Shown here: positions 18,201-26,783 of the stretch, piece after piece
How positions within the stretch are numbered: position 1 is the first letter of the stretch
How the letters are laid out: each line of letters begins with the position of its first letter
Position numbers and translations under genes: made by a program
Notes under the pieces: model-generated
Told to the model about the DNA's origin: nothing
The model's input: the letters and a program-made list of their open reading frames with translations, nothing else
Database searches by the model: none
Source of the DNA: Pedobacter psychrotolerans
GTDB taxonomy: Bacteria > Bacteroidota > Bacteroidia > Sphingobacteriales > Sphingobacteriaceae
Length of the DNA: 64,000 nt
Direction of reading: 5' to 3'
Assembly (NCBI RefSeq): GCF_004340665.1
Contig: NZ_SLWO01000009.1
Span: 62,001-126,000 of the forward strand

Positions 18201-18408
18201 CAGAATCCGCATTCCAAGTTTTAATGTAAACTACACCCTGCCAAAAACAATCGTAGAAAAATTAAAAATTAACAATGCAAGGGTGTTTGTATCTGCTTTA
18301 AATCCGGTAAATCTTTATAATCCATATAGTTACAAAGGTCCGGATGGTGCCTGGGATGCTTATCCAAATTTAAGAACACTATCCTTCGGACTTAACCTCA
18401 CCTTATAA
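15211..18408 (+). CDS. SusC/RagA-family TonB-dependent outer-membrane transporter
   Basis: The 1065-residue protein has a signal peptide ending near residue 25 (LLAQ). A carboxypeptidase-regulatory-like domain follows at about 28-105 (ITGKVVDQADGQGIPGVNVSLKG). Next come the SusC TonB-box/plug signature LEDVVVVGYGSQKRSSLTGS at about 107-126, a plug domain with PLYVIDGVI, and a 22-strand-type barrel ending in an aromatic/leucine strand (LRTLSFGLNLTL). SusC proteins form the TonB-driven pore that imports oligosaccharides captured by the SusD lid. It is the only such pair in the window, so it is the likely importer for products of the many hydrolases around it. SusD follows after about 38 bp in the same transcript. 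Expression probably comes from the shared-box promoter at 14835-14877. Confidence 0.97.
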   Translation: MKSKFLRKFSMVLLLLMSASAVLLAQERRITGKVVDQADGQGIPGVNVSLKGFPSNVSTNSDGIYTIQVKNNTDVLVFSFIGYARQQIIVGTQSSINVKLVSDNKNLEDVVVVGYGSQKRSSLTGSIVDIKASEIEDLPGTNVAVALSGRLLGVGVSGGIARPGVPAKITIRNPNNIFSKDGGSTDPLYVIDGVIQIDGQGKPDATNFGNLDASEIESMSFLKDASAAIYGTRGGNGVVLVTTKRGKVGKPRISYSGSYAVNDEAYRTKMMSAYEFGQYINIMNGPNGGNKQPGVDNFFTADELAHFKNINYDRLEDAWKSAYDLRHTLSVSGGADRATYFANVSYNKQTGNLATLDYNRWNFRAGTDVAVTSNFKVGIQVSGNSGDLVKTFNKVSGEGVEDDYKNLLLAPRYVPDYIDGLPVKLPGTTNDLSRYHFGEIDRLNNLATTKTNLFTVNGYAEYELPFIKGLKARMAYARNTGNSVGDQVGTFYTLYEFNRLGENKHIYEGATVLSSLKVTNGDRLYYANTNQKSEQTNFVLNYARDFGKHSVSGLFTVEKSESENSQQVVYKAGPIAATNGQFNSATGAIDGSTSANEAGTLSYVGRANYAYANKYLAEFLFRTDASTKFAPENYWGKFYSGSVGWVISEESFFKVSAVNYLKLRYAFGVLGNDQTKPWLWRQRYTFQDGKGAVFGGNTAATTGFKMEAAPNRDATWSTEYKNNVGIDAKFLKNRLSVNVEGYYNMARNILIEPTASLPVTIGGTVASVNFGSADFFGYELGISWDDKIGTDFNYGVSARFGWSDDKVKISNFNANDNLKPWLAKPNESSDNGKWGYDYLGMFKTQDEVTNYINQYKITQVFGTPVAQLRPGTLYYRDVRGQLQSDGTFGAPDGIIDENDQVQLSKKAQNHYGFGITLKAGYKGFSVDAVIAGSFGGWAEIDERKALNVSIARNFTSLPNIWGNIYDPVINPEGTMPNPNFPDISLTPTSNFYKVSAFRIRIPSFNVNYTLPKTIVEKLKINNARVFVSALNPVNLYNPYSYKGPDGAWDAYPNLRTLSFGLNLTL

Positions 18409-18446
18409 CCAAAGAAAATTTGAAATTCAATAATCTAATTATAGAG

Positions 18447-20459
18447 ATGAAAAGAAATAAGATATTAAGTTTAATCGCCTTGGTGGTTGTGCTTTCCTCC
18501 AGCTGTAAAGATTCCTTTCTCGAAGAAAAAAGAGATCTGGCCGGATATAATGAAGAAGTTTTTAAAGATGCAGCATTGGCTCAGGGTTACGTAGATTATG
18601 TTTACGGCTTATTCTTGCCGGCAAACAATGCACAATCACTATCCTGGAATTTAGCTACAGGTAATGATAATTTCGCCAGGACAACAGATGAATTTGCTGG
18701 CGAAACAGATTTTAACAAAGTGTGGGCAACGATCAGTTATACCAACAGCCATGCCTTAAATTATTTTGGGGCGAGATTAACCACCAGTATTGTCAATAAT
18801 CCGTATACGAGATTAAAACAGATTAACATTTTTATTGCTGAAATTGATAAATATGGCCTGCCGGAAGATGTGAGGAAACGCCTTAAAGGTCAAATGTATT
18901 TCTGGAGAGCCTGGCAATACTTCGATTTGGTAAGATTATACGGTGGCGTGCCATTGGCATTGGTACCACAAGATCCCATTTCAGAAGATGGAACATCGTT
19001 GCAAATCCCTAGAAGTTCCAGCTCTGAATGTATTAAACAAATCATCGCAGATCTTGATATGGCGCAATCGTTATTACCAGGTAAATGGGGAAATTCAGAT
19101 TGGGGCCGCATTACCAGTGGTGCTTGTGCCGCGATGAAAGGCAAAGTGCTGTTAACTTGGGCGAGTCCATTATTTAACCGTACAGATGATATTACCCGTT
19201 GGGAAGCAGCTTATCAGGCAAACCTGGCGGCAAAAACATTATTGGAAGCAAACGGTGGTGGTTTATTCAAGACTGGCGGCACTGCAAATGGTGTGGCTTG
19301 GGGCAACATGTGGTTCTCTGAAGTGAATAATCCGGAAGCCGTAATTGTTTATGGTTTTAATAACCTCGCCATCGGCGGAACAACTACGAAAAATAATGGC
19401 TGGGAGCAGGCCGCAAGATCAAAAGAGCTTAATGGAGCAGGATCACTATCACCAACAAAGGAAATTGTAGATGCTTTCCCGATGAAAGATGGTAAAATGC
19501 CAGGTGCTTCAACTACTTATGCTTATGATGCGAAGAAATTCTATAAAAATAGAGATCCGCGTTTCTATAAAACTTTTGTATACAATGGTGCAATCTGGCC
19601 ATATGCAGGAAACACGACTTTCAAACAGTGGACTTATAAATGGTACAAAACCGCTGCTGAAACAGTACCCAGTTTAACAACAGAAGCAAAAGGAGCAAAT
19701 TCCAGTGCCATTTATATTAGTAAGGCCACTGATCCTTCAGCATCCAACACCAATGGAAATTTTCAACAAAACGGTATGGATTTTATGGAAATGCGTTTCG
19801 CCGAAGTGATCTTAAACCTAGCTGAATCTGCCATTGGTGCAAATAAATTGGGTGAAGGTTTAGAAGGTATTAAATCCATCAGAGAACGTGCGGGAGTGGA
19901 AAATTTAGACGGCGCATATGGATTGGCTGGCGCTACCAGCAGAGACCAGTTATTCTCTGCCGTTTTAAAAGAGAGAAACATCGAATTCGCTTACGAAGGA
20001 AAAAGGTTTTTTGATTTAAGACGCTGGATGTTGTTTGAAGAAAACTCTCCTACTGCTGCACGTTTAGGGATTAAACCTTTAAATGGTACCAGAAGAAAAG
20101 GATATTTCATCACTGTAAAATCAGTTGCAGGTGCTAAATATGTGGGTACAAATGATCCATTGATTAAACCAGCTACCGGAAATGCACCGATAATTGATCG
20201 TGATCCGGCAACCTATCCAACAGCAAATGGCAGTGCAAATTATGCGGCATATTTGGATTATTTATATGATAACATATTCGTGATTACTGAAAAAGATGAT
20301 TTGGATAGAACAAACCCGGCCGACTGGAAATTTAAATGGTACCCTGAATATTATTTCTTTGGCCTGAACGAAAACATTTTAAGTTCATCGCCATATTTAG
20401 AGCAAACTACAGGATGGAATAGTTTAAAAGGAGCAGGTACATTTGATCCGTTGAAATAA
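18447..20459 (+). CDS. SusD/RagB-family outer-membrane lipoprotein
   Basis: The open frame extends up to a TTG at 18420, but ATG 18447 gives a proper lipoprotein signal, MKRNKILSLIALVVVLSSSC, with the lipobox cysteine about 20 residues in. The mature part starts KDSFLEEKRDLAGYNEEVFKD and contains the usual helical TPR-like pairs, including RLKGQMYFWRAWQYFDLVRLYGGVPL. It also has the C-terminal SusD motif LKERNIEFAYEGKRFFDLRRW near residue 510, which is highly conserved. It binds glycans at the cell surface over the SusC pore. The length of about 670 residues is at the long end for the family. A hairpin terminator lies about 60 bp downstream, so susC-susD forms a two-gene unit. Confidence 0.95.
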   Translation: MKRNKILSLIALVVVLSSSCKDSFLEEKRDLAGYNEEVFKDAALAQGYVDYVYGLFLPANNAQSLSWNLATGNDNFARTTDEFAGETDFNKVWATISYTNSHALNYFGARLTTSIVNNPYTRLKQINIFIAEIDKYGLPEDVRKRLKGQMYFWRAWQYFDLVRLYGGVPLALVPQDPISEDGTSLQIPRSSSSECIKQIIADLDMAQSLLPGKWGNSDWGRITSGACAAMKGKVLLTWASPLFNRTDDITRWEAAYQANLAAKTLLEANGGGLFKTGGTANGVAWGNMWFSEVNNPEAVIVYGFNNLAIGGTTTKNNGWEQAARSKELNGAGSLSPTKEIVDAFPMKDGKMPGASTTYAYDAKKFYKNRDPRFYKTFVYNGAIWPYAGNTTFKQWTYKWYKTAAETVPSLTTEAKGANSSAIYISKATDPSASNTNGNFQQNGMDFMEMRFAEVILNLAESAIGANKLGEGLEGIKSIRERAGVENLDGAYGLAGATSRDQLFSAVLKERNIEFAYEGKRFFDLRRWMLFEENSPTAARLGIKPLNGTRRKGYFITVKSVAGAKYVGTNDPLIKPATGNAPIIDRDPATYPTANGSANYAAYLDYLYDNIFVITEKDDLDRTNPADWKFKWYPEYYFFGLNENILSSSPYLEQTTGWNSLKGAGTFDPLK

Positions 20460-20517
20460 GATTGTTTTACAGCATTGGGATAAGTTAGCGCAATCTCGAT
20501 TTATATATTTGGTTTGG

Positions 20518-20551
20518 AAGAGGGGAGCAGCGAGTGCGATCCTCTTTTTTT
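20518..20551 (+). terminator. Rho-independent-type terminator after susD
   Basis: AAGAGG at about 20518-20523 pairs with CCTCTT at 20541-20546 over a GC-containing loop, followed by a run of T. It closes the susC-susD unit and sits immediately before the second copy of the 25-bp box. Confidence 0.65.
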
Positions 20552-20555
20552 ATTC

Positions 20556-20847
20556 AAGAATGTTACATTTATATATGAATATAATCTCTATCTTGTAACT
20601 CAGCTTAGCAGCCGATATTCAGGTGTTTCGAATCCGGGAAAACGGATTAAAATTCGTTCGCTGATTTAAGGAGTTAAGCTAAAAATCTTTAGATTAAGTG
20701 CTGATTTAAAGAATAATATATTTTCTAACCAAAATTGATAAACCAGGATTGATCAAAGAATGAGCCGAATAATAAATCTTAATATTGCGTTATTTTAGCG
20801 AAGTATTTATCGACTTAACTTTTGTTTTTCCAACGAGCAAAACACAA
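20556..20847 (+). promoter_or_regulatory. PL1 leader: second copy of the 25-bp box, -7-like element and leader ORF
   Basis: The box at 20556-20580 is identical over 25 bp to that before susC. TATCTTGTA follows at 20589-20597, TTTCTAACCAAAA at 20722-20734, and a 12-codon ORF at 20760-20798. The remaining leader sequence between these elements is not similar to the susC leader, so the conserved parts stand out. The two copies probably bring both genes under one regulator. Confidence 0.55.
20760..20798 (+). CDS. Putative 12-residue leader peptide upstream of the PL1 gene
   Basis: ATG AGC CGA starts the ORF MSRIINLNIALF, stop TAG, ending 49 nt before the PL1 start. It matches the susC leader ORF in its first three codons, its length and its final Phe. 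Translation is unproven. Confidence 0.35.
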   Translation: MSRIINLNIALF

Positions 20848-22503
20848 ATGAAAAAGAACTTTTTAAATCTGCTGTTTTCAGCAGCATTAATACTCTCAGC
20901 TGGTTCAGCTTTTGCCCAATATCCTACAATTCCCGAAGATGTTAAGAAGTCATCAGATTCTATGATGAAGGAAGCTTATCATCAGTCTGATATGGCCTGG
21001 GAAAAGGCAAAACCCATCATTCTGAAAGAAGAGAAAGAGGGCAAGCCTTATATTCCATGGGCTGGCCGACCAACGGATTTGCCGCAATCAGAATTATTGG
21101 CTTTCCCGGGTGCTGAAGGTGGTGGTGCTTATAGTTTCGGTGGTCGTGGCGGAAGAGTAATAGTCGTTAAAAATTTAAATGACAGTGGTCCGGGTTCTTT
21201 ACGCGATGCCTGTGAACAGGGTGGAGCCAGGATAGTAGTTTTCAACGTTTCGGGGATCATCAGGATCAAAACACCACTCATTATTCGTGCACCATATATC
21301 ACCATTGAAGGTCAAACGGCACCAGGTGATGGTGTTTGCGTAGCTGGAGAATCGGTTTGGTTAAATACACATGATGTGATTGTTCGTTTCATGCGCTTTA
21401 GAAGAGGCGAAACCTTTGTGGGGCGTCGGGATGATGCGATTGGCGGTAATCCGGTAGGCAATATCATGATCGATCACGTTTCGGCAAGCTGGGGATTAGA
21501 CGAAAATATGTCGATGTATCGTCATATGTATAACGATAGCACAGGCAAAATCGAAGATAAACTGGCAACGGTAAACATCACCATTCAAAACTCCATTTTT
21601 TCTGAGGCTCTAGATACCTGGAACCATGCTTTTGGTAGCACATTAGGTGGTGAGAACTGTACCTTTATGCGGAACTTATGGGCAGATAATGGCGCCAGAA
21701 ACCCATCTATTGGGTGGAACGGTATTTTCAACTTTGCAAACAATGTGGTTTTCAATTGGAATAATCGTTCAACGGATGGTGGAGATTATACTGCATTATT
21801 TAATATCGTAAATAACTACTATAAACCTGGTCCGGTTACGAATTTAAAAGAGCCGATCAGCTACAGAATACTCAAGCCAGAATCTGGAAGAAGTAAATTA
21901 CCTTATGTTGTTTACGGTCGTGCTTATGTAGAAGGAAATATTATTGAAGGAAATGAAAAAGTAACTAAAAATAACTGGGATGGTGGCGTTCAGCTGGAGA
22001 ATAAAAAAGGTGAATTAATGACTTTCGAACAGGCCTCTCCCTATTTTGCAGCCATGCGGGTGAAAAAGCCTTTTCCAATGTCTAAAATCACTATTCTCCC
22101 AACTTTAGCAGCGAAAGAATATGTATTAACTAACGTTGGGGCAAACCTTCCGAAGAGAGATCCGGTTGATACCCGCGTAATTAAACAAGTAAAAACAGGT
22201 AAAATCGACTTTATTGAAGGCGTTAAATTACCTGAGAAAGATTTCGAACACCGTCGTTTACCAAAAGATTCATACAAACAGGGAATCATTACCGATATTA
22301 GTCAAGTCGGCGGTTATCCGGAATATAAAGGTACACCTTACAAAGACTCAGATGATGATGGTATGCCTGATGCGTATGAGTTAAAAAATGGTTTAAACCC
22401 AAATGATGCAACTGACGCAGCTAAAATTTCGAAAAGTGGTTATTCGAATATCGAAGTTTATTTAAATAGTGTGATTCCTGTTTCAACTGTAAAACCTAGT
22501 TAA
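20848..22503 (+). CDS. PL1-family pectate lyase, secreted, with C-terminal calcium-binding-like tail
   Basis: ATG 20848 is preferred over an in-frame ATG at 20785 because it begins a clean signal peptide (MKKNFLNLLFSAALILSAGS, cleavage after FAQ). After a short helical linker, the PL1 beta-helix starts at LAFPGAEGGGAYSFGGRGGRV, with LNDSGPGSLRDACEQ, then IDHVSASWGLDEN (the Asp/His calcium and active-site strand) and NLWADNGARNPSIGW. Family members cleave de-esterified homogalacturonan by calcium-dependent beta-elimination. Near the end, DSDDDGMPDAYELKNGLNP resembles the thrombospondin type-3/EF-hand-like calcium loop often placed at the C-terminus of Bacteroidota pectate lyases. It shares its upstream box and leader ORF with susC and so is probably co-regulated with it. 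Confidence 0.9.
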   Translation: MKKNFLNLLFSAALILSAGSAFAQYPTIPEDVKKSSDSMMKEAYHQSDMAWEKAKPIILKEEKEGKPYIPWAGRPTDLPQSELLAFPGAEGGGAYSFGGRGGRVIVVKNLNDSGPGSLRDACEQGGARIVVFNVSGIIRIKTPLIIRAPYITIEGQTAPGDGVCVAGESVWLNTHDVIVRFMRFRRGETFVGRRDDAIGGNPVGNIMIDHVSASWGLDENMSMYRHMYNDSTGKIEDKLATVNITIQNSIFSEALDTWNHAFGSTLGGENCTFMRNLWADNGARNPSIGWNGIFNFANNVVFNWNNRSTDGGDYTALFNIVNNYYKPGPVTNLKEPISYRILKPESGRSKLPYVVYGRAYVEGNIIEGNEKVTKNNWDGGVQLENKKGELMTFEQASPYFAAMRVKKPFPMSKITILPTLAAKEYVLTNVGANLPKRDPVDTRVIKQVKTGKIDFIEGVKLPEKDFEHRRLPKDSYKQGIITDISQVGGYPEYKGTPYKDSDDDGMPDAYELKNGLNPNDATDAAKISKSGYSNIEVYLNSVIPVSTVKPS

Positions 22504-22624
22504 GGGAAAATGGAAAGACTAAAGACCAAAGCTGAAAGATTAAAGGCCAAAGCGGAAAGACTAAAGCACTTTGTGTAAGCCAATTTCGTCATTGCGAGGC
22601 ACGAAGCAATCTTAATGCGAAAGC
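22504..22624. repeat. Short direct repeats and one CGTCATTGCGAGGC element before the tandem array
   Basis: GAAAGACTAAAG/GAAAGATTAAAG/GGAAAGACTAAAG triplets at about 22511-22567 form a small local direct repeat. A CGTCATTGCGAGGCACGAAGC element starts at about 22587. No gene is seen. Confidence 0.6.
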
Positions 22625-23610
22625 TTTGTCATTCATGGCGCAGCGAAGAATCTGCAAGCGATGAAAGCATAACATTAACAACCCACTGCCAACAATGTAA
22701 GAGTGTAGGTAGAGACAGTAGATAATAGGTTGCAGATGCTTCATGCTTCAGCGTGACAACACGGGTTTGTCATTCAGAGCGTAGCGAAGAATCTGCAGAC
22801 GATGAAAGTAAACATTAACAACCCACTGCCAACAATGTAAGCGCGTAGGCAGAGACAGTAGATAATAGGTTGCAGATGCTTCATGCTTCAGCGTGACAAC
22901 ACGGGTTTGTCATTCAGAACGCAGCGAAGAATCTGCAGGCGATGAAAGTAAAACATTAACAACCCACTGCCAACAATGTAAGCGCGGGGGCAGAGACATT
23001 AATAATAAGTTGCAGATGCTTCATGCTTCAGCATGACAACAAGGGTTTTGTCATTCCGAACGCAGCGAATAATCTGCAAGCGATGAAAGCAAAACATTAA
23101 CAAGCCACCGCCAACAATGGAAGAATGTGGGCAGATACAGTAAATAATAGGTTGCAGATGCTTTATGCTTCAGCATGACAATAAGGGGTTTTGTCATTCA
23201 GAGCGCAGCGAAGAATCTGCAAGCGATGAAAGCCGAACATTAACAACCCACTGCCAATAATTTAAAAGCGTGGGTAGAGACAGTAAATAATATGTTGCAG
23301 ATGCTTAATGCTTCAGCATGACAACAAGGGTTTGTCATTCAGAGCGCAGCGAAGAATCTGTAAGCGATGAAAGCAGAACATTAACATAACCCACTGCCAA
23401 CAATGTAAGCGCGGGGGCAGAGACAGTAAACAATAGGTTGCAGATGCTTCATGCTTCAGCATGACAACACGGGTTTGTCATTCAGAGCGCAGCGAAGAAT
23501 CTGCAGGCGATGAAAGCAGAACATTAACAACCCACTGCCAACAATGTAAGCGTGTGGGCAGAAACAGTAAATAATAGGTTGCAGATGCTTCATGCTTCAG
23601 CATGACAACA
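22625..23610. repeat. Seven-unit tandem array of a ~141-bp palindromic repeat
   Basis: Units begin at 22625, 22766, 22906, 23047, 23190, 23331 and 23474, a spacing of 140-143 bp, and the last ends at about 23610. Each opens with TTTGTCATTC..CGCAGCGAAGAATCTG and closes with TTGCAGATGCTTCATGCTTC AGCATGACAA (split here), so the two ends are imperfect inverted copies of the same short repeat. The internal part (ACATTAACAACCCACTGCC and so on) is also conserved, with scattered point changes and a few indels. No coding potential was seen. The array ends 9 bp before the start codon of the next gene. Confidence 0.92.
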
Positions 23611-23618
23611 AGAAAAAA

Positions 23619-26600
23619 ATGCCAAAAACCAACCACATATTAAAAGTAAAGCAACTCAAAACCTTATCAATTTTGATGATGGTTCTTTTGATGGCGAACT
23701 TTTCATTTGCACAAAAACCAAAACCCATCGAGCCACCAAAACCTATTTTCAAAGGTAAGGATGGTAAAATGGCTTATACGGCAGATAAGCTGGGGAATTG
23801 TATTCCTGATTTCTCCTATGCAGGTTATATGGCAGGCGAAAAAGCAATTCCATCAGCGCAGGTCAAAGTTGTAGTGCCTTTAAAAGATGATGATGCTACG
23901 CTAAGAATTCAATCAGCCATAAATTATGTATCTAAATTACCTGTCGGGAAAGATGGTTTGCGTGGGGCGATTTTGCTGGAGAAAGGTACCTATGAAGTTT
24001 CCGGAATCTTAAAAATATCAGCTTCAGGCGTTGTGCTTCGTGGCAGCGGAATGGGTGAAAGCGGAACTAAAATCTTCGCACAAGGTTTGGATCGGATTGG
24101 GGTGATCAGAATTTTAGGTAAAAAAGATAAGATAGAAGAATCGCCAATAGCCATTACAGATAATTATGTTCCGGTAAATGCACAAAAAATTACACTAGCA
24201 AATGCCACTGGCTTTAAAGTGGGCGATAAAATCATGATTCATCGCCCATCAACCAAAGAATGGATTGAAACCCTTAAAATGGTTGAGTTTGGTGGAGGAG
24301 AAAGTGCTTTGGGCTGGAAACCCGGCACCAGAGATTTGTATTTTGATCGGAAAATTACTGCGATCAACGGTTTAATCCTCAGCTTAGATGCGCCAATAAC
24401 AACAGCTTTTGATACAAAATTTGGAGGTGCAACCGTAACGAAATACAAATGGGATGGTCGGATTTCAAATGCTGGTGTAGAGAATTTAAAGCTCGAATCA
24501 GATTATCACAAAGAAAATATTAAAGATGAATACCACCGTTGGACAGCTATTTCTTTAGAATATGTAGAAGATGCCTGGGTTCGGCAGGTGGTGTTTGAGC
24601 ATTTCGCAGGTTCTGCAGTTAATGTGCTCGAAACAGCAAAGAGAATCACGGTAGAAGATTGTAAATCGCTTGCGCCCATCTCAGAAATTGGTGGCGAACG
24701 TCGCTATACATTTTTAACCACCGGGCAACAAACCCTTTTCCAAAGGTTGTATTCAGAATACGGTTATCATGATTTCGCGGTGGGTTTCTGTGCCCCCGGA
24801 CCAAACGTATTTGTGCAGTGCCAGTCTTATTTGCCTTTCAGTTTTAGTGGTACCATTGATAGCTGGGCATCGGGTGTTTTATTCGATATCGTAAACATTG
24901 ACGGACAAGCATTAAGTTATTTAAATCGCGGTCAGGATGGGCAAGGTGCAGGCTGGAGCGCGGCGAACAGTGTTTTCTGGCAATGTAGCGCCGCAAGGGT
25001 AGATAATTATCAGCCACCAACTGCACAAAATTGGGCATTCGGAACCTGGGCGCAGTTTTCTGGAAATGGCTATTGGGATATGTCGAATGAGCAAATTCAA
25101 CCACGAAGTTTATATTATGCCCAGCTTAAAGATAGATTAGGGAATGAAGTAGAAGCCAGAACTTTCATCCTTCCGGTAGAAACAGAGGCATCAAGCAGTC
25201 CTCCGATAGATGTTGCTCAAAAACTAACTAAACTTGCCTATCAACCTGCCTTAACCTTATCAGCATATATTGATGCCGCATCTGAGCGGAATAAAATTTC
25301 AATTGATACCAAACAGGCAAAAATCATCGATAAAATCGGATTAGACAAAGTTGTTCAGCCAGCAATGGCCGATGAGATGACGATAAAAAACGGTTGGCTG
25401 GTTCGCGGAAATGAAATCATTTTAGGCAACCGTCAGGATGTGCCCTGGTGGAATGGAAGTGCCCGTCCGCATGGATTGAAAAGCACTAAATTCCACATTA
25501 CCCGATTTGTGCCTGGTCGTTCCGGTAACGGCTTAACCGATGATTTAGATGCCATTACTGATTCCATGAAAAATGGTTCAGTTAAAATATTAGATCACAA
25601 TTACGGCCTTTGGTACGATAGAAGGAGAGATGATCACGAACGCATCCGCCGGATGGATGGTGAAGTTTGGGCACCTTTTTACGAATTACCTTTCGCCCGG
25701 AGCGGACAGGATAAAGCCTGGGATGGCTTGAGTAAATACGACATCACCAAATACAATCTTTGGTATTGGGACAGGCTGAAAACCTTTGCCAATCTCGCGG
25801 ATCAGAAAGGTTTGGTTTTGATTCATGAGAACTATTTTCAGCACAATATTATCGAGGCTGGTGCACATTATGCAGATTTTCCGTGGCGTACGTCCAATAA
25901 CATCAACAATACGGGTTTCCCAGAACCTGTTCCGTATGCAGGCGATAAAAGAATTTTTATGGCCGAGCAGTTTTACGATATCAGCAATGAAAACCGCAAG
26001 GCAATCCATAAATCTTATATCCGTAAATGCCTGGAAAATTTTAATGGAAATACAGGTGTGATTCAGTTAATCGGTGCAGAATTTACTGGTCCGCTACACT
26101 TTGTACAATTCTGGCTTGATACGATTAAAGAATGGGAGCAGGAAACAGGCAAACATCCGATCATTGGTTTAAGTGTTACCAAAGATGTTCAGGATGCTAT
26201 TTTAGCGGATAAACAAAGAGCGGATGTAATCGATCTAATCGATATTAAATATTGGCATTATCAGGCAGATGGAACGGCTTATGCACCACAAGGTGGACAG
26301 AATTTGGCTCCCCGTCAGCATGCACGCTTACTTAAACCTAAGAAAACATCTTTCGAGGAAGTTTACCATGCGGTTTCCGAGTATCGAAATAATTTTCCTG
26401 GCAAGGCAGTGATGTATTCCGGAGACAATTTCGATAGTTTCGGCTGGGCAATTTTGATGGCTGGCGGTTCATTATCCAATGCTAATCATGTAGATCAATC
26501 AACGCTTACAGCGATTTCACAAATGAAACCTTTTCTTCCGGCAGGGAAAAACACCAAACAATATGGCTTAGAAAATCCAGGGAAAGCTTATGTTTTATAC

Positions 26601-26780
26601 AATGCTTCTTCAATAGCCAGCAATATAGATTTAACAAAGTTCAGCGGGAAATTTACTGTAAAAATAGTGGATGGTAAGGATGGAAAAGTGTTGAAAGAAG
26701 AAAAAATAAATGGAAATGCCATCTCAAAAATTGATAAAGTTGGAAATGGAGATGAAATCATTTTCCTCAATAAGATCTAA
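23619..26780 (+). CDS. Secreted beta-helix (pectate-lyase-like) protein fused to a TIM-barrel-like C-terminal half
   Basis: ATG 23619 (MPKTNHILKVKQLKTLS, signal ending FSFAQ) is preferred to the in-frame ATG at 23592, which lies inside the repeat array. The protein has about 1053 residues. Residues about 70-520 form a right-handed beta-helix with an N-terminal pectate-lyase-superfamily start (DDDATLRIQSAINYV, then GVVLRGSGMGESGTKI) and repeated strand-turn segments. From about 600 on the sequence changes to a TIM-barrel-like glycosidase half. It has RPHGLKSTKFHITRFVPGR, GLWYDRRRDDHERIRRMDGE, GLVLIHENYFQHN and PIIGLSVTKD, and ends in a small beta domain like those behind apiosidase-type barrels. 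Catalytic residues cannot be assigned with certainty. The next gene, 3 bp on, is apiosidase-like, which suggests a shared substrate. Confidence 0.7.
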   Translation: MPKTNHILKVKQLKTLSILMMVLLMANFSFAQKPKPIEPPKPIFKGKDGKMAYTADKLGNCIPDFSYAGYMAGEKAIPSAQVKVVVPLKDDDATLRIQSAINYVSKLPVGKDGLRGAILLEKGTYEVSGILKISASGVVLRGSGMGESGTKIFAQGLDRIGVIRILGKKDKIEESPIAITDNYVPVNAQKITLANATGFKVGDKIMIHRPSTKEWIETLKMVEFGGGESALGWKPGTRDLYFDRKITAINGLILSLDAPITTAFDTKFGGATVTKYKWDGRISNAGVENLKLESDYHKENIKDEYHRWTAISLEYVEDAWVRQVVFEHFAGSAVNVLETAKRITVEDCKSLAPISEIGGERRYTFLTTGQQTLFQRLYSEYGYHDFAVGFCAPGPNVFVQCQSYLPFSFSGTIDSWASGVLFDIVNIDGQALSYLNRGQDGQGAGWSAANSVFWQCSAARVDNYQPPTAQNWAFGTWAQFSGNGYWDMSNEQIQPRSLYYAQLKDRLGNEVEARTFILPVETEASSSPPIDVAQKLTKLAYQPALTLSAYIDAASERNKISIDTKQAKIIDKIGLDKVVQPAMADEMTIKNGWLVRGNEIILGNRQDVPWWNGSARPHGLKSTKFHITRFVPGRSGNGLTDDLDAITDSMKNGSVKILDHNYGLWYDRRRDDHERIRRMDGEVWAPFYELPFARSGQDKAWDGLSKYDITKYNLWYWDRLKTFANLADQKGLVLIHENYFQHNIIEAGAHYADFPWRTSNNINNTGFPEPVPYAGDKRIFMAEQFYDISNENRKAIHKSYIRKCLENFNGNTGVIQLIGAEFTGPLHFVQFWLDTIKEWEQETGKHPIIGLSVTKDVQDAILADKQRADVIDLIDIKYWHYQADGTAYAPQGGQNLAPRQHARLLKPKKTSFEEVYHAVSEYRNNFPGKAVMYSGDNFDSFGWAILMAGGSLSNANHVDQSTLTAISQMKPFLPAGKNTKQYGLENPGKAYVLYNASSIASNIDLTKFSGKFTVKIVDGKDGKVLKEEKINGNAISKIDKVGNGDEIIFLNKI

Positions 26781-26783
26781 AAT

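Noticed and set aside
18420..18446. TTG start for susD
   Set aside because: ATG 18447 gives an ordinary lipoprotein signal; the upstream nine codons do not.
22625..23610. Possible CRISPR array
   Set aside because: The whole ~141-bp unit is conserved, including the parts that would be spacers, and no cas gene is nearby; it is a tandem palindromic repeat.
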